A stretch of 64,000 nt of DNA, taken from positions 123,054 through 187,053 of the forward strand of contig CAZIFL010000003.1 of NCBI GenBank assembly GCA_964539095.1, written 5' to 3'. Below, piece after piece: positions 1 through 8,541 of this stretch; the stretch's first letter is position 1; each line of letters opens with the position of its first letter. The stretch is from DAIPKP01 sp964539095 (GTDB lineage Bacteria; Synergistota; Synergistia; Synergistales; Aminiphilaceae). Both the position numbers and the translations under genes were made by a program. The notes below the pieces were generated by a model. That model saw nothing but the letters and a program-made list of their open reading frames with translations, did not search any database and was not told the DNA's origin.

Positions 1-1252
1 TCAGTTCTGGGCCTTTCAGATTACCATTCCCCTTAATAAGGTCTTTGCTCCGGTCTACCGCATGGTGTGGATTGCCCTGCTTCTTGCCCTGACGGGAGTG
101 TTTGTTCTTGGTGGGGTGCTCTGGGTCATCTCCGGCCGTATTACCCGCCCCATTCGTCGGGTGGTGGCTCTGGCAGAACGGGCAGGGCGAGGGGATCTTT
201 CCATGTCTCGGGAAGACTTTCAGATCGCTTCCCGGGATGAAGTGGGGATCATGGCAGACTCCCTGAGCGCCATGCTCCAGGCCCAGAGGGAGGCCATGCT
301 CTCCGCCATGGAATCTGTGGAGATCACCAACAATGGTTCGGAAAACCTTGCTGCTCTGGCGCAGCAGACCAACGCCGCCATGGAGCAGATTTTCAGCGCT
401 GTCCGGGAGCTGGCGGAAGTTTCCGAGAACAATGCTGCGGCTCTGGAAGAGGTGAATGCTGGAATTGAGGAGACCACCAGCGGTGCTACCGCCTCCGCCC
501 ATGCAGCTTCCGCAGGGGCCGAGGCGGCGGGGAACGTTCGGGTGCTGGCAGAGGAGGCTGGCGCCTCCATGAACGCCACGGTGGTGAAGATGGAGCAGGT
601 TCGAAGCCTCACGGAGAAGAGCCAGAAAGAGACCAAGACTCTGGCAGAATCGGTGAATCGGGTGACCCACTTTGTGGATACCATTACGGGTATTGCGGAT
701 CAGACGAACCTCCTGGCTCTGAACGCTGCCATCGAAGCCGCCCGAGCTGGTGAGGCGGGGCGGGGCTTTGCGGTGGTGGCGGAGGAAGTTCGTAAGCTTG
801 CAGAGGAATCCTCCCGAGCCGCAGGGGAGGTGCGGAACATTATCGATGCCCTTCAGGGAAACGCCCGTGTTTCGGTGGATTCCGTAGAGGAGACCGCCGT
901 CATTGTGGAGAGCACCATGGGAGAGGTTCAGAGGGCTCAGGAGCAGCTTCAGAAGGCTCTGGAAGCGGTACGGACCATTAACGAACAGGTGCAGAATATC
1001 GCCGCAGCATCCCAAGAACAGGCGGCCTCCTCCAGCGAAATGGCGGAGGCGGTGGATCGGGTTACCGAGGGGACCGCTGCCATGGCGGAGCGGGCGAGAA
1101 ATATGAAGATCAGCGCCGAAGAGACCGCCCAGGCTTCGGAGAGCGTAGCCCAGGGTGCGGAGGCTCTTAATCAGGCAGCGGTGGCGTTGAAAGATGCTCT
1201 CTCCTTCTTCAAGCTCTCCCGAACCGGGGAGACGGGATTGGCTCGGAAATAG
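1..1252 (+). CDS. Methyl-accepting chemotaxis protein, 5' end cut by the window edge
   Basis: The reading frame is open from base 2, so the gene begins upstream; the first in-window ATG (62) is internal. The visible part starts at the end of an extracytoplasmic sensor domain. A membrane segment of about 20 residues follows, then a HAMP linker (ITRPIRRVVALAERAGRGDL) and a long coiled-coil signalling domain. The receptor tip is the nearly invariant GIADQTNLLALNAAIEAARA, followed by GRGFAVVAEEVRKLAEES. The protein should sit in the inner membrane and control CheA through CheW. The ligand cannot be told because the sensor domain is missing. A second receptor with the same tip is at 18432-20573. 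The family call is certain; only the N-terminus is unknown. Confidence 0.95.
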   Translation, partial: QFWAFQITIPLNKVFAPVYRMVWIALLLALTGVFVLGGVLWVISGRITRPIRRVVALAERAGRGDLSMSREDFQIASRDEVGIMADSLSAMLQAQREAMLSAMESVEITNNGSENLAALAQQTNAAMEQIFSAVRELAEVSENNAAALEEVNAGIEETTSGATASAHAASAGAEAAGNVRVLAEEAGASMNATVVKMEQVRSLTEKSQKETKTLAESVNRVTHFVDTITGIADQTNLLALNAAIEAARAGEAGRGFAVVAEEVRKLAEESSRAAGEVRNIIDALQGNARVSVDSVEETAVIVESTMGEVQRAQEQLQKALEAVRTINEQVQNIAAASQEQAASSSEMAEAVDRVTEGTAAMAERARNMKISAEETAQASESVAQGAEALNQAAVALKDALSFFKLSRTGETGLARK

Positions 1253-1278
1253 CCGATCTTTTCAAAATTTTCGGATAT

Positions 1279-1312
1279 GAGAGCATGCTCTCTCTGGATG
1301 CTGTGATATAAT
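1279..1312 (+). promoter_or_regulatory. Possible promoter: extended -10 with an upstream 14-bp palindrome
   Basis: TGATATAAT at 1304-1312 is an extended -10 (TG, one base, TATAAT). A perfect palindrome, GAGAGCATGCTCTC, lies at 1279-1292, where a -35 element would be expected. No good -35 hexamer is visible, which fits an extended -10 promoter or an activator/repressor site. It would serve the SprA-like gene at 1400. Confidence 0.4.
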
Positions 1313-1399
1313 TGACACGGTGGGGTCTATTGTCTGTTTCGTGACATGGTGGCTTCCTTTCAAGAGGGGTCGTGTTTTTCGGGGAGGAGGGGGTAGCGC

Positions 1400-2329
1400 A
1401 TGAGAATTCCTTCAGAATATGCAGGCTATGCTGGAACCTTTGCTGGGGAAGCTCTTTCAAAGAGCGGGAAAGGGAACCTTCCCTCGTCCTTCTCTTCCGA
1501 GGGTGGACGCTCTCTCGCCCAGGAAGAGGCCCGAGTTCTTCGGGATGTGCAAAATCACCTTCAAAAGGCGGACCCCGAATCTTTGCAGGTACGGTATGAC
1601 TACGCTCTGGGACCCGACGGCAAAAGGTATATCACCGGGGCGCACATCTCCTATTGGGAAGAGGAGGAGGTCCCTTCTTCTTCACATGAGGACAAGCCTT
1701 CTAAAGATACCTCTCCCTCCCCTACCTACGGGGAAGACCCCAAGGTTCAGGCCGCGGTGCGGGAGCTGGAGCAGATCGACCGTGAAGTGCGGGCTCACGA
1801 GGCGGCGCACATGGCCGTGGGGGGGCAGTATGCGGGAGGGGCGAGCTACACCTACACCCTAGGCCCCGACGGCAAACGCTACGCCGTGGGTGGCGAGGTT
1901 CCCATCTCCGCTCCCAAGGGAGGCACCCCAGAAGAGACCATTCGGATCATGCAGCAGGTTCGGGCGGCAGCCCTCGCCCCTGGCAGCCCCTCGGGGCAGG
2001 ATCGCCAGGTAGCGGCGGCGGCGGCGAGTGCTGAGGCTCAGGCGAGGATGGAGCTTCAGGGCCAGGCCCAGCAGGGCGAAGGCCCCGGAGGTCCCGAGGA
2101 GCTTTTGGCGTTTTCCGGAGACCCCGACCTCTTCGCACCCCCTCGTGAGATCTCAAAAGAAGGAAGCCTCTCCTTTAACGACGAGCCTTTCCCGGAGTTT
2201 TCCCAGAGGAAAGAGAGTGAGGTAGCTACGCTTCTTCCGTGGCAAGACTTTCGCCGGGCCTATGACGGCCCCTGGGTGACGGGGAGATCCGAAAGCTGGG
2301 AGGATTCCTCTTGGGAGATGGCCATGTAG
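1400..2329 (+). CDS. SprA-related putative metalloprotease
   Basis: A 309-residue protein with a Pro/Ser/Glu-rich first half and a conserved core. The core carries HEAAH at residues 133-137, an HExxH zinc-binding signature, followed by YTLGPDGKRYAVGGEVPI. This layout matches the SprA-related / putative metalloprotease family (PF12118 type) as I know it. No signal peptide is evident. The motif YxLGPDGKRYxxG occurs twice, at residues 68-80 and 152-164, which suggests an internal duplication. An Ala/Gln-rich helical stretch follows the core. It sits just upstream of a YjfB-type motility gene. The substrate is unknown, and protease activity is family inference only. Confidence 0.7.
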   Translation: MRIPSEYAGYAGTFAGEALSKSGKGNLPSSFSSEGGRSLAQEEARVLRDVQNHLQKADPESLQVRYDYALGPDGKRYITGAHISYWEEEEVPSSSHEDKPSKDTSPSPTYGEDPKVQAAVRELEQIDREVRAHEAAHMAVGGQYAGGASYTYTLGPDGKRYAVGGEVPISAPKGGTPEETIRIMQQVRAAALAPGSPSGQDRQVAAAAASAEAQARMELQGQAQQGEGPGGPEELLAFSGDPDLFAPPREISKEGSLSFNDEPFPEFSQRKESEVATLLPWQDFRRAYDGPWVTGRSESWEDSSWEMAM

Positions 2330-2410
2330 GGTGTGTGTTTTTCGAATCAAAGAACTCTTTACGTTTTACCCCGTATAGACGATACTCAAGCTAAGGAGGT
2401 GACGACGACG

Positions 2411-2590
2411 ATGATGGAGCTTGTGAACAATGCGGTACAGTCTCAGCAGGCGGCCCTGGGTGTTCAGATCAACACTGCGGTGGCCTCCAAGGCCATGGAT
2501 CTCGTAGAAGTCCAGGGGCAGATGCTCTTGGATCTTATGGAAAGCGCTGCGAGCATGGGAATTGGGGGTAACATGAACATCGTCGGCTAA
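2411..2590 (+). CDS. YjfB-family putative motility protein
   Basis: A 59-residue protein. The start is set at 2411 because AAGGAGGT lies at 2393-2400, ten bases upstream; a longer reading frame from 2333 has no ribosome site. The sequence has a short helical N-terminus (MMELVNNAVQ), the stretch INTAVASKAMD, and a Gly/Met-rich end. This resembles the small YjfB-like putative motility protein family (PF14070), which is common in flagellated bacteria and lacks a defined mechanism. A strong terminator follows directly, so this is the last gene of its transcript. Confidence 0.7.
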   Translation: MMELVNNAVQSQQAALGVQINTAVASKAMDLVEVQGQMLLDLMESAASMGIGGNMNIVG

Positions 2591-2597
2591 ACCCTTG

Positions 2598-2638
2598 AAA
2601 GCCTCCGGTTCTCTTGCATAGAGAGCCGGGGGCTTTTT
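2598..2638 (+). terminator. Rho-independent terminator after the YjfB gene
   Basis: A stem of about 16 bp with one mismatch (arms near 2598-2612 and 2621-2635) has a short loop and runs into a T tract at 2634-2638. Confidence 0.85.
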
Positions 2639-2678
2639 CGTGTCTTCGAAAAAAACGAACAGAAAGGATCTTGCACCT

Positions 2679-3713
2679 ATGGAAACCCTTCGTCTTGGAA
2701 GAACAGAGCTTCATGTAACCCGTACCAGTTTCGGAGCCCTCCCTATTCAGAGGGTGGATTTCGAGGTGGCTCGCACAATCCTGCGCAAAGCCTATGAGGG
2801 GGGCATCAACTACATCGATACCGCCCGGATGTATTCGGATAGCGAGGAGAAGATAGGTTATGCCCTGGGGGATGTGCGGGAAAAGATGATTATCTCTACC
2901 AAATCGCACGGCAAAAATGCCCGGGAGTTTGAAGAGCATCTTGGCATAAGCCTGAAGAGCATGAAGACCGATTATATTGATATCCATCAGTTTCATCTGG
3001 CCAGAAAGGTGCACGCCCCGGGAGAGTCCGATGGCCTCTACGACGCCATGCTCAAGGCTCGGGAGCAGGGAAAGGTTCGCTTCATCGGCATAACGTCTCA
3101 TAGCATTGACGTGGCGCTGGAGGCGGCGGCTTCGGGGCTTTATGATACCGTACAGTTTCCTCTGAACTATCTCTCCTCCGAAAAGGATCTCTCTCTCATT
3201 GAGGTGGCCCGGAAGCACGACGTGGGGGTCATCGCTATGAAGGCCATGTCCGGTGGCATTATCACCAATCCGGCCCTCCCCTTCGCCTTTCTGCGGCAGT
3301 ATGGCAACGTGGTCCCCATCTGGGGGATTCAGCACGAGTGGGAGCTGGATGAGTTTCTCGCCCTGGAGGCCTCTCCTCCTGTGCTCGACGCAGCCATGAT
3401 GGAGGAGATCGAAAAGGATCGCCGGGAGCTTGGGGGGAACTTCTGCCGGGCCTGTGGCTACTGCCTCCCCTGTCCTGCGGAGATCGACATCCCCCAGGCG
3501 GCGCGGATGATCTATCTCCTGCGGCGCATGCCCTGGCAGACCTACGTAACTCCAGAGTGGAAGGCCAAGATGGAAAAGATCCGTAACTGCATCCACTGCG
3601 ATGCCTGCAAGAGCCGCTGCCCCTATGGGCTGGATACCCCGGCACTTCTCGAAAAGAATCTTGAGGAGTACGAGACGTTCTACGCCGAGCATCTCCCGGA
3701 AAAAGAGCAGTAA
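2679..3713 (+). CDS. Aldo/keto reductase with C-terminal 4Fe-4S domain
   Basis: A 344-residue protein. ATG 2679 is chosen because GAAAGGA at 2662-2668 is well spaced; an in-frame GTG at 2640 overlaps the preceding terminator. The TIM-barrel reductase part shows the catalytic Asp and Tyr in NYIDTARMY, Lys in STKSHGK and His in IDIHQFH. The C-terminal part has Cys motifs CRACGYCLPCP and CIHCDACKSRCPYG, enough for iron-sulfur clusters. This matches the COG1453 type of ferredoxin-linked aldo/keto reductases in anaerobes. It probably reduces a carbonyl substrate with NADPH or reduced ferredoxin; the substrate is unknown. Confidence 0.88.
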   Translation: METLRLGRTELHVTRTSFGALPIQRVDFEVARTILRKAYEGGINYIDTARMYSDSEEKIGYALGDVREKMIISTKSHGKNAREFEEHLGISLKSMKTDYIDIHQFHLARKVHAPGESDGLYDAMLKAREQGKVRFIGITSHSIDVALEAAASGLYDTVQFPLNYLSSEKDLSLIEVARKHDVGVIAMKAMSGGIITNPALPFAFLRQYGNVVPIWGIQHEWELDEFLALEASPPVLDAAMMEEIEKDRRELGGNFCRACGYCLPCPAEIDIPQAARMIYLLRRMPWQTYVTPEWKAKMEKIRNCIHCDACKSRCPYGLDTPALLEKNLEEYETFYAEHLPEKEQ

Positions 3714-3798
3714 AAACAGTAGGGAGAAGCAAAGGCCGCTGATGGCCAGAGAACATGAGAGTGCGAATAGAGTTGAGAGGACACAAGGAGGTATGGTC

Positions 3799-6249
3799 AT
3801 GCGGAGGCGAAGCTCCCGGGGTCTTTTTTATGGTGTTTTCCTTTCCCTTTTACTGCCGAGAAGGAGCGTTCTTTTTCTGGGGGTCCTTGCAGTCGTTTTC
3901 TGTGGATTCCCCGGGCTGGCGGGGGATTCTGATTACAGCACTGCCCAGAAGTTCCGCCTCTTCCCTCATGAAAGAGAGTGGCTCAAGAGCGTGGAGCCTC
4001 TGCGGATTGGCATTGATCCTGACTGGCCCCCCCTGGAATTCTGGGGGGAATCCGGTACTCACGAGGGGATTATCTCGGACTATCTCGCCCTCCTTCAGAA
4101 GGATCTCCAGATTGATCTGGAATATGTCGCCACCTCCTCCTGGAAGGAGACCATGGAACGGGCCAGAGGGGGGGATCTGGATCTTGTGCCGGGGCTCAAC
4201 GATCTGCCCGAGCGCCGGGAGTTTCTTGCCTTCACCGACCCCTATCTCAATATACCTCTGGTCATTGCCGCCCGTATGGACGGGGACTATGTCGGAGGGC
4301 TTCGCTCCCTTCGTGGAAAGACCGCAGGGCTGGTGGCGGGGTATGCGGTGAACGCTATTCTTCTTGAGGAGTACCCGGAGATTCGCTTCAAAATCTTTCC
4401 GGATATCCAGGCAGCCCTGATGGCGCTCCACCGGAGACAGGTACACGGCGTTATCCAGAGCAACCTGGTGCTTTCCTACTACATAAAATTTCTCGGTCTT
4501 GGCTCTCTGCAGATCGTGGCTCCCACCCCCTATGAGGATCTCCTGAGTATGGGGGTGCGCCGGGATCTGGCTCCGCTGGTGCCTATCCTCAACCGTCTTC
4601 TGGCATCTGTTACGGAGAACGAAAAGGAGCTTATCCTCGACAAATGGACCACCCGCCCCATTCCGGGATATGTAAACTGGCAGAGGATTTGGAATGTCTT
4701 TTTTGGAGTCTTTGGCGCAGGCTTTATCTTTGTGGTCGTTATCCTCTTCTGGAACCGAAAGCTTGCCGCGGAGGTGACGGAGCGGCAACGGGTGGAGATC
4801 AAGCTGGAGGAGCAGAAGATCCGGGCAGAGTCCGCCAATCGGGCCAAAAGCGTCTTTCTCGCCAACATGAGTCACGAGATTCGCACGCCTCTGAATGCCA
4901 TCCTCGGCTACGCCCAGCTTATGAAGCGGGATCCCGCCCTCTCGGTGCATCAGCGGGAGTTTGTGGAGACCATCAAAAAGAGCGGAGATCATCTTCTGCA
5001 ACTTATCACAGACATCCTCGAAATGTCCAAGATTGAGGCGGGACGGGTGGATCTTGAAGAGGCCCCCTTCGACCTTCACGGCATGATCTCCCAGATGGAA
5101 AAGCTTTTTCGTCCCGAGGTGGAGCATCGGGAAATACTGCTGGAGATCCGGCGCAATGCCGAGGTTCCTCCGTATCTCCTCGGAGATGAAAAGAAAGTGC
5201 GCCAGGTGCTTTTGAACATCCTCGGAAATGCGGTAAAATTTTCCTCCCAGGGAAAGATCCTCTTCGAGATTGAGAGCGAATCTTTGGGAGTGCGTCAGAG
5301 ACAGATCTTCTTCAAGATCTGGGATTCCGGGCCCGGTGTCCCCGAGGGGGAGCTGGAAAAAATCTTTGAGCCCTTCGAACAGACCCGAGAGGGAATTGAT
5401 AAGGGAGGAACCGGCCTGGGGCTTCCCATCAGCAGACACTATGCCCGCCTCATGGGGGGGGATCTGGCCCTTACAAACGTTCCCGGAGGAGGGGCCCTCT
5501 GCGTTTTCTCCTTCCGGGGGGATGAGGTGCCGGGGGTGGAAGAAGATGCTACGTACGAACTGCCCCATCTTCCTATCCTTCGGCTTCTCTCGCCGGAGAT
5601 TCCGCCCCTTCTTCTGGTGGTGGATGATCGGAAGAGCAACCGGGATCTCCTGCGGCATCTTCTTGAGGATGTGGGTTTCCGGGTGGAGGAGGCGGCAGAT
5701 GGTGTGGAGGCCATGACATATCTGGAGAATACGCATCCCCAGGGGGTTCTTCTGGATCGCAGAATGCCCCATATGGATGGTTTGGAGGTGCTCCGGCGGG
5801 TGAAGGAAAGCCCCGAAACCGCACACATTCCGGTTATCATGGTGAGTGCCAGCGTTCTGGAAGAAGATTGCTCCCAAGTTCTCCGCATGGGGGCGGATGC
5901 GTTCATACGTAAACCCTTCCGGGAGGAGGAGCTTCTCGAAACCCTTGGGCGTCTCCTGCATCTTCGTTATACCTACGGAGAGGCCTCACAAGAGGGGAAG
6001 CCCTCGCCTTCAGGGCAGAAAGCGCTTTTCCCCCAGGAGCAGAAGGAGCCCTTGAAAAAACTCTCTCCTGAGGCGGCAGACCGCTTCTCCAAGGTTCTGG
6101 AATCCGGAGAGGTCTCCCGGCTGGAAGATTTCATCAAGGGGGACATCGCTTCGGAGAACCCCCAGCTGGCGGATACCCTGATCAAGCTACTCCGGCGGTA
6201 TGAATACGACGAGATGCGGCGGCTTGTGCAGGGGGAGGCCTCGGAATAG
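3799..6249 (+). CDS. EvgS/BvgS-like hybrid sensor histidine kinase with receiver
   Basis: An 816-residue membrane kinase. AAGGAGGT at 3785-3792 abuts ATG 3793 and is six bases from ATG 3799, so 3799 is preferred. Domains in order: signal peptide (residues 1-42); periplasmic solute-binding-type sensor (PBPb, about 65-285; RIGIDPDWPP near the start); membrane helix (about 295-315); HisKA with phospho-acceptor His359 in NMSHEIRTPLN; HATPase_c with N (NILGNAVKF), G1 (DSGPGVPEG) and G2 (GGTGLGLPIS) boxes; and a receiver with phospho-Asp653 in LLDRRMP. The last 110 residues may be a small helical domain, perhaps a relay module. It resembles EvgS-type kinases that sense through periplasmic binding domains. 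No separate response regulator lies nearby. Confidence 0.93.
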   Translation: MRRRSSRGLFYGVFLSLLLPRRSVLFLGVLAVVFCGFPGLAGDSDYSTAQKFRLFPHEREWLKSVEPLRIGIDPDWPPLEFWGESGTHEGIISDYLALLQKDLQIDLEYVATSSWKETMERARGGDLDLVPGLNDLPERREFLAFTDPYLNIPLVIAARMDGDYVGGLRSLRGKTAGLVAGYAVNAILLEEYPEIRFKIFPDIQAALMALHRRQVHGVIQSNLVLSYYIKFLGLGSLQIVAPTPYEDLLSMGVRRDLAPLVPILNRLLASVTENEKELILDKWTTRPIPGYVNWQRIWNVFFGVFGAGFIFVVVILFWNRKLAAEVTERQRVEIKLEEQKIRAESANRAKSVFLANMSHEIRTPLNAILGYAQLMKRDPALSVHQREFVETIKKSGDHLLQLITDILEMSKIEAGRVDLEEAPFDLHGMISQMEKLFRPEVEHREILLEIRRNAEVPPYLLGDEKKVRQVLLNILGNAVKFSSQGKILFEIESESLGVRQRQIFFKIWDSGPGVPEGELEKIFEPFEQTREGIDKGGTGLGLPISRHYARLMGGDLALTNVPGGGALCVFSFRGDEVPGVEEDATYELPHLPILRLLSPEIPPLLLVVDDRKSNRDLLRHLLEDVGFRVEEAADGVEAMTYLENTHPQGVLLDRRMPHMDGLEVLRRVKESPETAHIPVIMVSASVLEEDCSQVLRMGADAFIRKPFREEELLETLGRLLHLRYTYGEASQEGKPSPSGQKALFPQEQKEPLKKLSPEAADRFSKVLESGEVSRLEDFIKGDIASENPQLADTLIKLLRRYEYDEMRRLVQGEASE

Positions 6250-6326
6250 TAGGATGTTCTTCTGTGTGCCGCATGCCTGCAGCGCCGTGCAATAGAGTGT
6301 AGTGTAGAGAGGAGAGATACTTTTTG

Positions 6327-7571
6327 ATGACTCTGCGACATCGGAGATTGCTTTTTTTTGTACTGGTTCTTCTTGTCTTTCTTGCGCTTCTGGGAATTTT
6401 TGTGGATGGTTTTGACTCTGCTTGGAAAGGTTTTCTCTTTCTTCAGAAAACCCCTGCAAGGCTGATTCGGGATTTTATGAAGGTCGCCTCTGTGGGCGGA
6501 ACGCTCCTCAACGGGGCTCTTGTGGGAGCTGTGGGGCTCGGGTTGGTTCTCTGCAACCGGGTGAAGCTTTCGGGGCCTACCTTTGCGGCGATCTTCACCA
6601 TGGTGGGATTTGCCTTTTTTGGAAAGACTCTGACGAACATCCTCCCTATCATCGCGGGAGTTTATCTCTCTGCGAAATTTGCTCGTAAAGGGTTCGCACA
6701 TTACCTGATAATAGCCCTCTTCGGAACCGCCCTGGCTCCTCTTGTCTCCTTTTTCGCCTGTGAAATAGGAAATTCCCTTCTCTCTTCCTGGCTTGTGGCG
6801 ATTCTTCTCGGGGTAGCTGCAGGCTTTTTGCTCCCCCCCGTGGCGGTGGCCATGCTGCATGTTCACCAGGGGTACAACCTGTACAATATTGGCCTCACCT
6901 GCGGTTTTGTGGGGCTCTTTGCGGCCTCCTTCATCAAGGCGGGGAAGCAGGTTTTTGTCTCTCAAATGGAGTGGCTGGATACGAATCCCCCGGTGCTCCT
7001 TCTCTTGGTGCCTCTGATCTCACTCTTTCTCATTCTCGGGGCGCTCTTTTTGGAGGGAAAGTCCTGCTGGAAAAATTTCTGGAAGATCCAGGACTTTTCC
7101 GGGCGCCTTCCCAGCGACTTCATGGACATGGCCTCCATAGGCGGGGCTCTCTGTAATGCGGGGATTCTGGGCCTCGGAGGATCGCTCTACCTTTACGCCA
7201 CCGGAAGTGCCTTCAACGGCCCCACCCTGGGAGGGCTCTTTACCGTTATGGGGTTCGGAGCTTTCGGAACCCACCCTCGAAACAGCATCCCCGTAGTTCT
7301 CGGGGTCTTTCTCGCATGCCTCGCTTTCGGGGTGCCCCATAACGATCCCGGAGCGGTGCTGGCGGCGATTTTCGTTACCACCGTAGGCCCCCTGGCGGGG
7401 GAGTTCGGCTTTTCCGTGGGAGTGCTGGCAGGATTCACCCACTTTGCCATGGTAATGCAGACCGGCGCATGGCATGGAGGGCTTAACCTCTACAACAACG
7501 GTTTCGCCGGGGGGTTGACGGTAGGGCTCTTTGTGGCCATCATCGAGTGGTACCGTTCCGTTCGTGAGTAG
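6327..7571 (+). CDS. DUF1576 polytopic membrane protein
   Basis: A 414-residue protein starting at ATG 6327 (GGAG at 6311-6314; a TTG directly before it is less likely). It is very hydrophobic, with about ten membrane segments arranged as two similar halves. Each half carries a related motif (VASVGGTLLNGALVG at about residues 53-67 and MASIGGALCNAGILG in the second half), a sign of internal duplication as in many transporters. The pattern fits the uncharacterised DUF1576 family (PF07613), mainly known from anaerobic Firmicutes and Synergistota. A transport role is inferred from topology; no substrate can be named. Confidence 0.75.
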   Translation: MTLRHRRLLFFVLVLLVFLALLGIFVDGFDSAWKGFLFLQKTPARLIRDFMKVASVGGTLLNGALVGAVGLGLVLCNRVKLSGPTFAAIFTMVGFAFFGKTLTNILPIIAGVYLSAKFARKGFAHYLIIALFGTALAPLVSFFACEIGNSLLSSWLVAILLGVAAGFLLPPVAVAMLHVHQGYNLYNIGLTCGFVGLFAASFIKAGKQVFVSQMEWLDTNPPVLLLLVPLISLFLILGALFLEGKSCWKNFWKIQDFSGRLPSDFMDMASIGGALCNAGILGLGGSLYLYATGSAFNGPTLGGLFTVMGFGAFGTHPRNSIPVVLGVFLACLAFGVPHNDPGAVLAAIFVTTVGPLAGEFGFSVGVLAGFTHFAMVMQTGAWHGGLNLYNNGFAGGLTVGLFVAIIEWYRSVRE

Positions 7572-7634
7572 TGCCCGGTAAAAACCTGGAATACACAGCC
7601 CGGGAAAAGATAATTCTGGATGGAGGCAATCCTT

Positions 7635-7973
7635 ATGAAGAGGAAAGAGTATCTGCTCCACCTCATCGGAGGCATCTCAAGCTACATGCTCGACAGCGCA
7701 AGTCGCAAGATGGTGATTACCCTGCATCAGGAGGAGGATGGGCTACATCTCACCGTGGAGGATGATCGTAAACACTCAAAAGAGGAGATTTGTGCCATCT
7801 GCGAAGCTTTGAACAGCGAAAAGCGTCCGGAGCTTGCGTCATACTACGGCGCCATGACGGGGCTTGATCTTCTGGGGCAATCGCAGCTCGATCTTCTGGG
7901 TTGGCAGGTAAAGCGTTGCGAGATTCAGGAGGTTGGAGAAGGGCTTCGGATAGATGTTCTCGTGGGAGAATAG
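7635..7973 (+). CDS. Small uncharacterised cytosolic protein
   Basis: A 112-residue protein. ATG 7635 is chosen because GGAGG at 7622-7626 is spaced eight bases; an in-frame ATG at 7620 has no site. I do not recognise the family. The sequence alternates helices and strands (YLLHLIGGISSYMLDS, then MVITLHQEEDGLHLTVEDD) and ends RIDVLVGE. It has no membrane segment and no cysteine pairs. It follows the DUF1576 gene by 63 bases on the same strand and may be cotranscribed. Codon use looks like the backbone, so it is probably a real gene. Confidence 0.6.
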   Translation: MKRKEYLLHLIGGISSYMLDSASRKMVITLHQEEDGLHLTVEDDRKHSKEEICAICEALNSEKRPELASYYGAMTGLDLLGQSQLDLLGWQVKRCEIQEVGEGLRIDVLVGE

Positions 7974-8003
7974 ATAGGAGTAGAGTAGTGGGGTGTAGGG
8001 GTT

Positions 8004-8030
8004 TTGCTTTTTCCTGCCTTCTGCTATAAT
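8004..8030 (+). promoter_or_regulatory. Promoter of tRNA-Arg
   Basis: TATAAT at 8025-8030 is preceded by TG and one base (extended -10). A weak TTGCTT lies at 8004-8009. The tRNA begins 21 bases after the -10 box. Confidence 0.75.
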
Positions 8031-8050
8031 ACGTGGCGGCAAAAAAACAA

Positions 8051-8127
8051 GCGCCGGTAGCTCAAATGGATAGAGCATCAGACTTCGGATCTGAGGGTTA
8101 CGAGTTCGAATCTTGTCCGGCGCACCA
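8051..8127 (+). tRNA. tRNA-Arg, anticodon TCG
   Basis: A complete 77-base cloverleaf. The acceptor arms GCGCCGG and CCGGCGC (8117-8123) pair perfectly. The D arm is GCTC/GAGC. The anticodon stem TCAGA/TCTGA encloses the loop CTTCGGA with anticodon TCG. The T arm holds TTCGAAT, and CCA is encoded at 8125-8127. It reads CGA arginine codons. An accessory island begins directly downstream, and tRNA genes are common integration sites. Confidence 0.97.
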
Positions 8128-8137
8128 CTGATAGCAA

Positions 8138-8169
8138 AGGCCTAAGCATCTTCAGCTTGGGCCTCTTTT
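8138..8169 (+). terminator. Terminator of tRNA-Arg
   Basis: AGGCCTAAGC (8138-8147) pairs with GCTTGGGCCT (8155-8164), with one wobble, around a seven-base loop, followed by CTTTT. Confidence 0.85.
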
Positions 8170-8541
8170 CGTGTCTGGGGTCAGTATGGGGTCTGGCGAA
8201 GTACGTTTTAAGGTGTTTTCCGGTGCCAAGTAACGCAAAACCAAAGGACAGATAGATGCCGAGAGATAGTGTGTGGTGGGGCGCGATTGCTGGGGGAGAT
8301 GGCGGAAACAAGCTCTTCCGTTTAGAACGTGCAGGATGTTCAAATTGGAAACACAGAGAGCTACGAAAGTAAGTCGTGGTCTTCTGTATTGCCTCTTATA
8401 GAAAGCCTATTTAAAAAAACCATCCTAATCCACCCGTGTTAAACCAAGATCACATAAAGTATTAGAGATATCGCTATAACAATCCATACGTCAATGTGTT
8501 TCCGTTGGAACGTTTTTTCAGCCTCCTCCATATGTGAAATC
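8170..8541. other. Gene-poor left edge of the tRNA-Arg island
   Basis: About 370 bases between the tRNA terminator and the caspase-like gene. GC content drops visibly around 8340. I found no supported gene, no recognisable integrase fragment and no second copy of the tRNA 3' end. The stretch probably holds the island junction and the 3' untranslated end of the minus-strand operon. Confidence 0.4.

Noticed and set aside
3850..5961. 703-codon open frame opposite the hybrid kinase gene
   Set aside because: It is the antisense of a gene with complete domains, has no ribosome site and no family resemblance; high GC makes long antisense frames common here.
8078..8311. 77-codon minus-strand frame ending in the tRNA
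   Set aside because: It runs antisense into the tRNA-Arg gene; its RRTRFELV-type end is only the translated complement of the tRNA.
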